Positions 61,175-64,000 of a stretch of DNA of 64,000 bases are shown one piece after another (positions within the stretch are counted from its first letter, which is position 1; every line of letters starts with the position of its first letter). Origin of the DNA: Ectopseudomonas toyotomiensis (GTDB taxonomy: Bacteria; Pseudomonadota; Gammaproteobacteria; Pseudomonadales; Pseudomonadaceae). A model generated the notes under the pieces. The model had not been told where the DNA came from. It made no database searches and worked only from the letters and a program-made list of their open reading frames with translations. The DNA is taken from NCBI RefSeq assembly GCF_900115695.1, contig NZ_FOXK01000011.1:1-64000 (forward strand), written 5' to 3'. The translations under genes and the position numbers were made by a program.

Positions 61175-61488
61175 CGCCGACCCTGCCTCCTGGCGCCTCG
61201 CGCCGTGAACTTCGTAAAGCCGTGCTGCGCATGCGCCTGGAAATGCATCGCCAGGAACTGCGCCATGAAATCCTGCAGATCACCCATCCACTGCAGCAGG
61301 TACGCGAGTACGGGCAGCGGCTGCGCAAAGGCAACGCACCATTTTTGCTCACTGGCGGGGCGCTGGCTCTGGCCGGGCTGCTTGGCCGCAAACGCGGCTG
61401 GCGCCGCTGGCTGCGCCTGGCGTTGATCGTCATCCCGCTGCTGCGGCGCGCGCAACATGGTACGCGCGGGCGTTCACCTTTGGTCTAG
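61171..61488 (+). CDS. YqjK-like protein
   Basis: A 105-residue protein with a basic helical first half (RRELRKAVLRMRLEMHRQEL) and a short hydrophobic segment (PFLLTGGALALAGLLG) before a very basic RKRGWRRWLR stretch. Position and shape match YqjK. Role unknown. Confidence 0.75.
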   Translation: MTPTLPPGASRRELRKAVLRMRLEMHRQELRHEILQITHPLQQVREYGQRLRKGNAPFLLTGGALALAGLLGRKRGWRRWLRLALIVIPLLRRAQHGTRGRSPLV

Positions 61489-61572
61489 ACCTGGGCTGGC
61501 CGCGATCTTGCTAGGTTGAGCCACTCTGCCACCATCTGGCGGCTCAACCGCTGCGCGCTAAGGAAATCCCAG

Positions 61573-62736
61573 GTGATCGACGGACTGCCTTTTGCCGTCT
61601 TCCAACCCTTTATCGACACCGCCACCGGCCGGATCGCGGGCGTCGAGGCCTTGGCGCGACTACGCGATGCCGAGGGCCAGGTGCGCTCGGCCGGGCCGCT
61701 GTTCGCCGACCCGAAAACACCGCCAGCAGCCCTGCGCCGCCTCGACCGCCAGGTACGCGAGGACGCCCTGCACCGCTTCCATCAGGCTCCGGCGGACTGG
61801 TTCCTCAGCCTGAACATTTCACCACGCTGGATCAGCCGCCTGCGCCCGGCACAGCCACTGCCCAGCCTGATACAACTGCAGCGCAGCGGTATCGACCCTG
61901 CGCGCATCGTCTTCGAGATCACCGAGCTGGGCGGTGCCAGCCAGCGCTTACCCGATGTGGTGGCGCGCTACCGCGACGCCGGCGCGCGCATCGCTATCGA
62001 CGATTTCGGCGCTGGCTATTCGCAGCTCGACCGTGTGCTGGCACTGCAACCAGACATCCTCAAGCTTGACATGCGCCTGTTCCAGGAAGCCGCTCGCGGC
62101 GGCCCTAGCGGTGAAGTGGTCAAGGCGCTGGCACAGATGGCCGAAAAGACCGGTTGCTGGATCATCGCCGAAGGGGTGGAAACCGAAGCCGAGCTGAACT
62201 TCGCCCTGGAGTGCGGCGCCCGTTACGTCCAGGGGTTCCTGTTCGCCAGGCCGGAGGAAGAATTGTTCGCCAGCGACGCCTTCGTCGGCCGTTTCGCGCG
62301 TCTACGTGACAGCTACGTACAGCAGAAGCTCGCCGAGCGCGCGCGCCTGGTCAGCCTGCGCCAGCAACTGGCCGAATTGATGTCCGAACTCCGCTTCTGG
62401 GCCGAAAGCGGCGCCCCGGCAACGAGCCTTAACGCGCCGGACAATTATCCCTGGCTGTTGCGCATCTATCAGTGCGACCGCCATGGCACCCAGCTCACAC
62501 CCAACCTGCAGTGGCACCAGAACATCTGGCAGGCCGACGACCGCTACCTTGGGCATAACTGGTCATGGCGCCCCTACTTCTATCAACTGCTGGCCGAAGG
62601 CTGGGAAGAGCGCCGCCTGACGCTCTCCACCACCTACCGCGACGCCACCACCAACCAGTACTGCCTGACCGCCGGGCAGTTCATCGACAATGGTCGTCGC
62701 CTACTGCTGGTGGACATCGACGCCGCCGGTTTCTGA
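61573..62736 (+). CDS. EAL-domain c-di-GMP phosphodiesterase with YkuI-type C-terminal domain
   Basis: A 387-residue protein with GTG start (AAGGAAATCCCAG before it). The EAL domain (1-~245) has the signature VEALARLR (E25-A-L), SLNISPRW (Asn), FEITE (Glu), DDFGAGYSQLD (Asp-Asp), LKLDM (Lys), AEGVETEAE and QGFLF, all residues needed for hydrolysis of c-di-GMP. The tail (~255-387; LLRIYQCDRHGTQLTPNLQ, NWSWRPYFYQLLAEG) resembles the PAS-like YkuI C-domain thought to bind a ligand. No GGDEF domain or membrane segment. Confidence 0.88.
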   Translation: MIDGLPFAVFQPFIDTATGRIAGVEALARLRDAEGQVRSAGPLFADPKTPPAALRRLDRQVREDALHRFHQAPADWFLSLNISPRWISRLRPAQPLPSLIQLQRSGIDPARIVFEITELGGASQRLPDVVARYRDAGARIAIDDFGAGYSQLDRVLALQPDILKLDMRLFQEAARGGPSGEVVKALAQMAEKTGCWIIAEGVETEAELNFALECGARYVQGFLFARPEEELFASDAFVGRFARLRDSYVQQKLAERARLVSLRQQLAELMSELRFWAESGAPATSLNAPDNYPWLLRIYQCDRHGTQLTPNLQWHQNIWQADDRYLGHNWSWRPYFYQLLAEGWEERRLTLSTTYRDATTNQYCLTAGQFIDNGRRLLLVDIDAAGF

Positions 62737-62891
62737 GTACGCAGCTAGGCTTAGCAACAGGCTATCGGACTTCTCTCGGCACAGTCGAACAAGGCGCGCC
62801 TCGAGCCAGACGCATCTCGGATACATCCGTGCCCACAGAAGCCTCGCGCCGAACGGCTGAATGATCTGCCCCAGTCTTCGAGGCTGCGCTT

Positions 62892-63794
62892 ATGCTCTGG
62901 CTAGCCCTGCGCCTGCTCACCCTACTGCTGCTCAGCGCCAGTGTGCTGGCCGCCGCATCCCCGACCTACCACGACGACATCGCTCCGCTACTGGCCAACC
63001 GCTGCCTGGTTTGCCACAGCGGCGCGCAGGCCCCGCTGGGCCTGCGCCTGGACAGCCTGGAAAATCTGTTGCGCGGCAGCCAGCGCGGGCCGGTGGTCCA
63101 CGCTGGCGATGCCACCGGCAGCGAGCTGCTGCGCCGCCTGACGGGCAACAGCCAACCGCGCATGCCGCTGAGCGGCCCGCCCTTTCTCGAAGCCGCCGAG
63201 ATCGCCATGGTCGAACGCTGGATAAACGCCGGCCTGCCAGCAGGCAACGAAAGCGTAACCCGGCCTGCCGCCGCCGTCCCAAGCCTCGACGAGGTGGTCG
63301 ACTACCGCCACGTCGAAGCCATCCTGCTGCGCCGCTGCGCTACCTGCCATTCCGCCAGCGGCATGATGGGCGCGGCTCCCGAGGGTTATCTGCTGTCATC
63401 CTACGCAGCGACCCTGGCCAGCGGCGAACGCGCTCGGGTGGTGCCCGGCAACCCTGCAGCCAGCGAGCTGGTGCGGCGCATTCGCGGCCAGGCGCGCCCG
63501 CGCATGCCTTATGACGGCCCGCCCTATCTAACGGATGCGGAAATCGACCTGATCGAGGCCTGGATCGAACAAGGCGCACGCGATGTTGCCGGGCAGCCAG
63601 CACCCGTGCCGGTGGGTGCCCGAGTACGTCTGCATGGCCGCCTGGATGATGCCGGCAAGCTGGACGGCCTGGCGCTACTGATCGACGCACGTACGCGCCT
63701 GGACGATGCGCCGCGTCCTGGCGCCTACGTGCAGGTACGCGGCCGCCTCGATGCCGGCGGCCGCGTGCAGGTAGAACGTCTACGCCTGCGCTAA
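62892..63794 (+). CDS. Exported di-heme c-type cytochrome-like protein with OB-like tail
   Basis: A 300-residue protein with a signal peptide (LRLLTLLLLSASVLAAA). Two repeats each carry a heme-c motif, CLVCH (38-42) and CATCH (149-153), followed by the possible axial Met in RMPLSGPP (M91) and RMPYDGPP (M205). This matches the planctomycete-type cytochrome domain. Residues ~225-300 (RVRLHGRLDDAGKLDGLALL ... YVQVRGRLDAGGRVQVERLR) look like a small OB/DUF5666 domain. Electron partner unknown. Its last 15 bases overlap the convergent gene. Confidence 0.8.
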   Translation: MLWLALRLLTLLLLSASVLAAASPTYHDDIAPLLANRCLVCHSGAQAPLGLRLDSLENLLRGSQRGPVVHAGDATGSELLRRLTGNSQPRMPLSGPPFLEAAEIAMVERWINAGLPAGNESVTRPAAAVPSLDEVVDYRHVEAILLRRCATCHSASGMMGAAPEGYLLSSYAATLASGERARVVPGNPAASELVRRIRGQARPRMPYDGPPYLTDAEIDLIEAWIEQGARDVAGQPAPVPVGARVRLHGRLDDAGKLDGLALLIDARTRLDDAPRPGAYVQVRGRLDAGGRVQVERLRLR

Positions 63795-64000
63795 CTGCTC
63801 GGCAGGCGCCTCACTCGGGCGATAGGCGGTGTGCACCACCTTACTATCGACATGATTGATGGTGGACAGGATCTGCGCGGCATCGGTCAGTGACGGCGCC
63901 ATGGTCCAGCGGTCCAGTGCGTCGTTGCCGATGCGCAGCATGCCGGTATGGCTCAGATCGTTGAGGTCCACCACCGGGTCGACATCGTAGAAACCCAGGG
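63780..64000 (-). CDS. Truncated protein of unknown function at right edge
   Basis: The frame is open to the window end; the last 73 codons are seen (LGFYDVDPVVDLNDLSHTGM, then RIGNDALDRWTMAP and a Glu/Ala tail to TAG). An internal GTG at 63974 is unlikely to be the start. It is a C-terminal fragment of an unrecognised family. Convergent with the di-heme gene. Confidence 0.6.
   Translation of the reverse strand, partial: LGFYDVDPVVDLNDLSHTGMLRIGNDALDRWTMAPSLTDAAQILSTINHVDSKVVHTAYRPSEAPAEQLAQA

Noticed and set aside
1..64000. CRISPR arrays, rRNA genes, replication origin
   Set aside because: No regular short repeats with spacers, no rRNA sequence and no DnaA-box cluster were noticed; hda is present but is not an origin marker by itself.

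Overview
The window is a GC-rich, densely coded bacterial chromosome segment that I read as Pseudomonas. The evidence is gene content and order that match blocks known from pseudomonads: fadH with a nitrilase-like gene and an araC gene; a MarR gene with the N-acetylglutaminylglutamine amide (NAGGN) osmolyte genes, a hybrid sensor kinase and yheU; oprH-phoP-phoQ; and yihY-arsC-wrbA-DUF2069 followed by hda, DUF2066, purM and purN. The species cannot be fixed from the sequence alone. Functional names rest on motifs and remembered families; no search was run.

Layout. 1-2000 is the edge of a prophage: the end of a tail-tip protein and a LamG-type protein, closed by tandem 22-bp-period repeats. 2-12.8 kb holds housekeeping and fatty-acid genes: DUF1853, a cyclic-nucleotide-binding/rhodanese fusion, a PLP enzyme, a coiled-coil protein, a TAXI solute-binding protein, FadH, an apparently Cys-less nitrilase homologue and an AraC regulator. 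12.9-19 kb is one tightly overlapping eight-gene operon that looks like a metal-uptake system: PepSY membrane protein, three small accessory proteins, a ZnuA-like binding protein, ATPase, permease and a second, degenerate binding protein. 19.2-20 kb has a 28-codon ORF and a tRNA operon (Val-Asp-Asp) with a clear promoter and terminator. 20-28.8 kb is the NAGGN osmolyte locus, a 7TMR-DISM hybrid kinase and yheU.

29.6-31.2 kb is the most interesting regulatory region: a DAHP synthase gene preceded by two small aromatic-rich peptide ORFs. The first ends in an eight-residue, almost purely aromatic run and is followed by a strong intrinsic terminator, which suggests attenuation by tRNA charging, with a second Tyr-rich peptide between that terminator and the enzyme gene. 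31.2-35 kb carries ttcA, a DnaJ-related gene, two Yip1-family membrane proteins and sprT. 35-41 kb is a four-gene acyl-CoA operon facing an AraC regulator. 41.2-45.6 kb has a soluble PAS-PAS chemoreceptor and oprH-phoP-phoQ, with four hexamers at exact 11-bp spacing upstream of oprH and a 218-bp MITE-like element between oprH and phoP. 45.6-58.9 kb holds MFS, TlpA-like and PilZ-like genes, then the yihY...purMN block. 58.9-64 kb has an ammonium transporter, a yqjD-yqjE-yqjK-like trio, an EAL phosphodiesterase, a di-heme protein and a truncated gene at the right edge.

REP-like palindromes of several families occur between genes. One supplies the stop codon of DUF1853, and another repeat has apparently been absorbed in frame into a DNA glycosylase gene.
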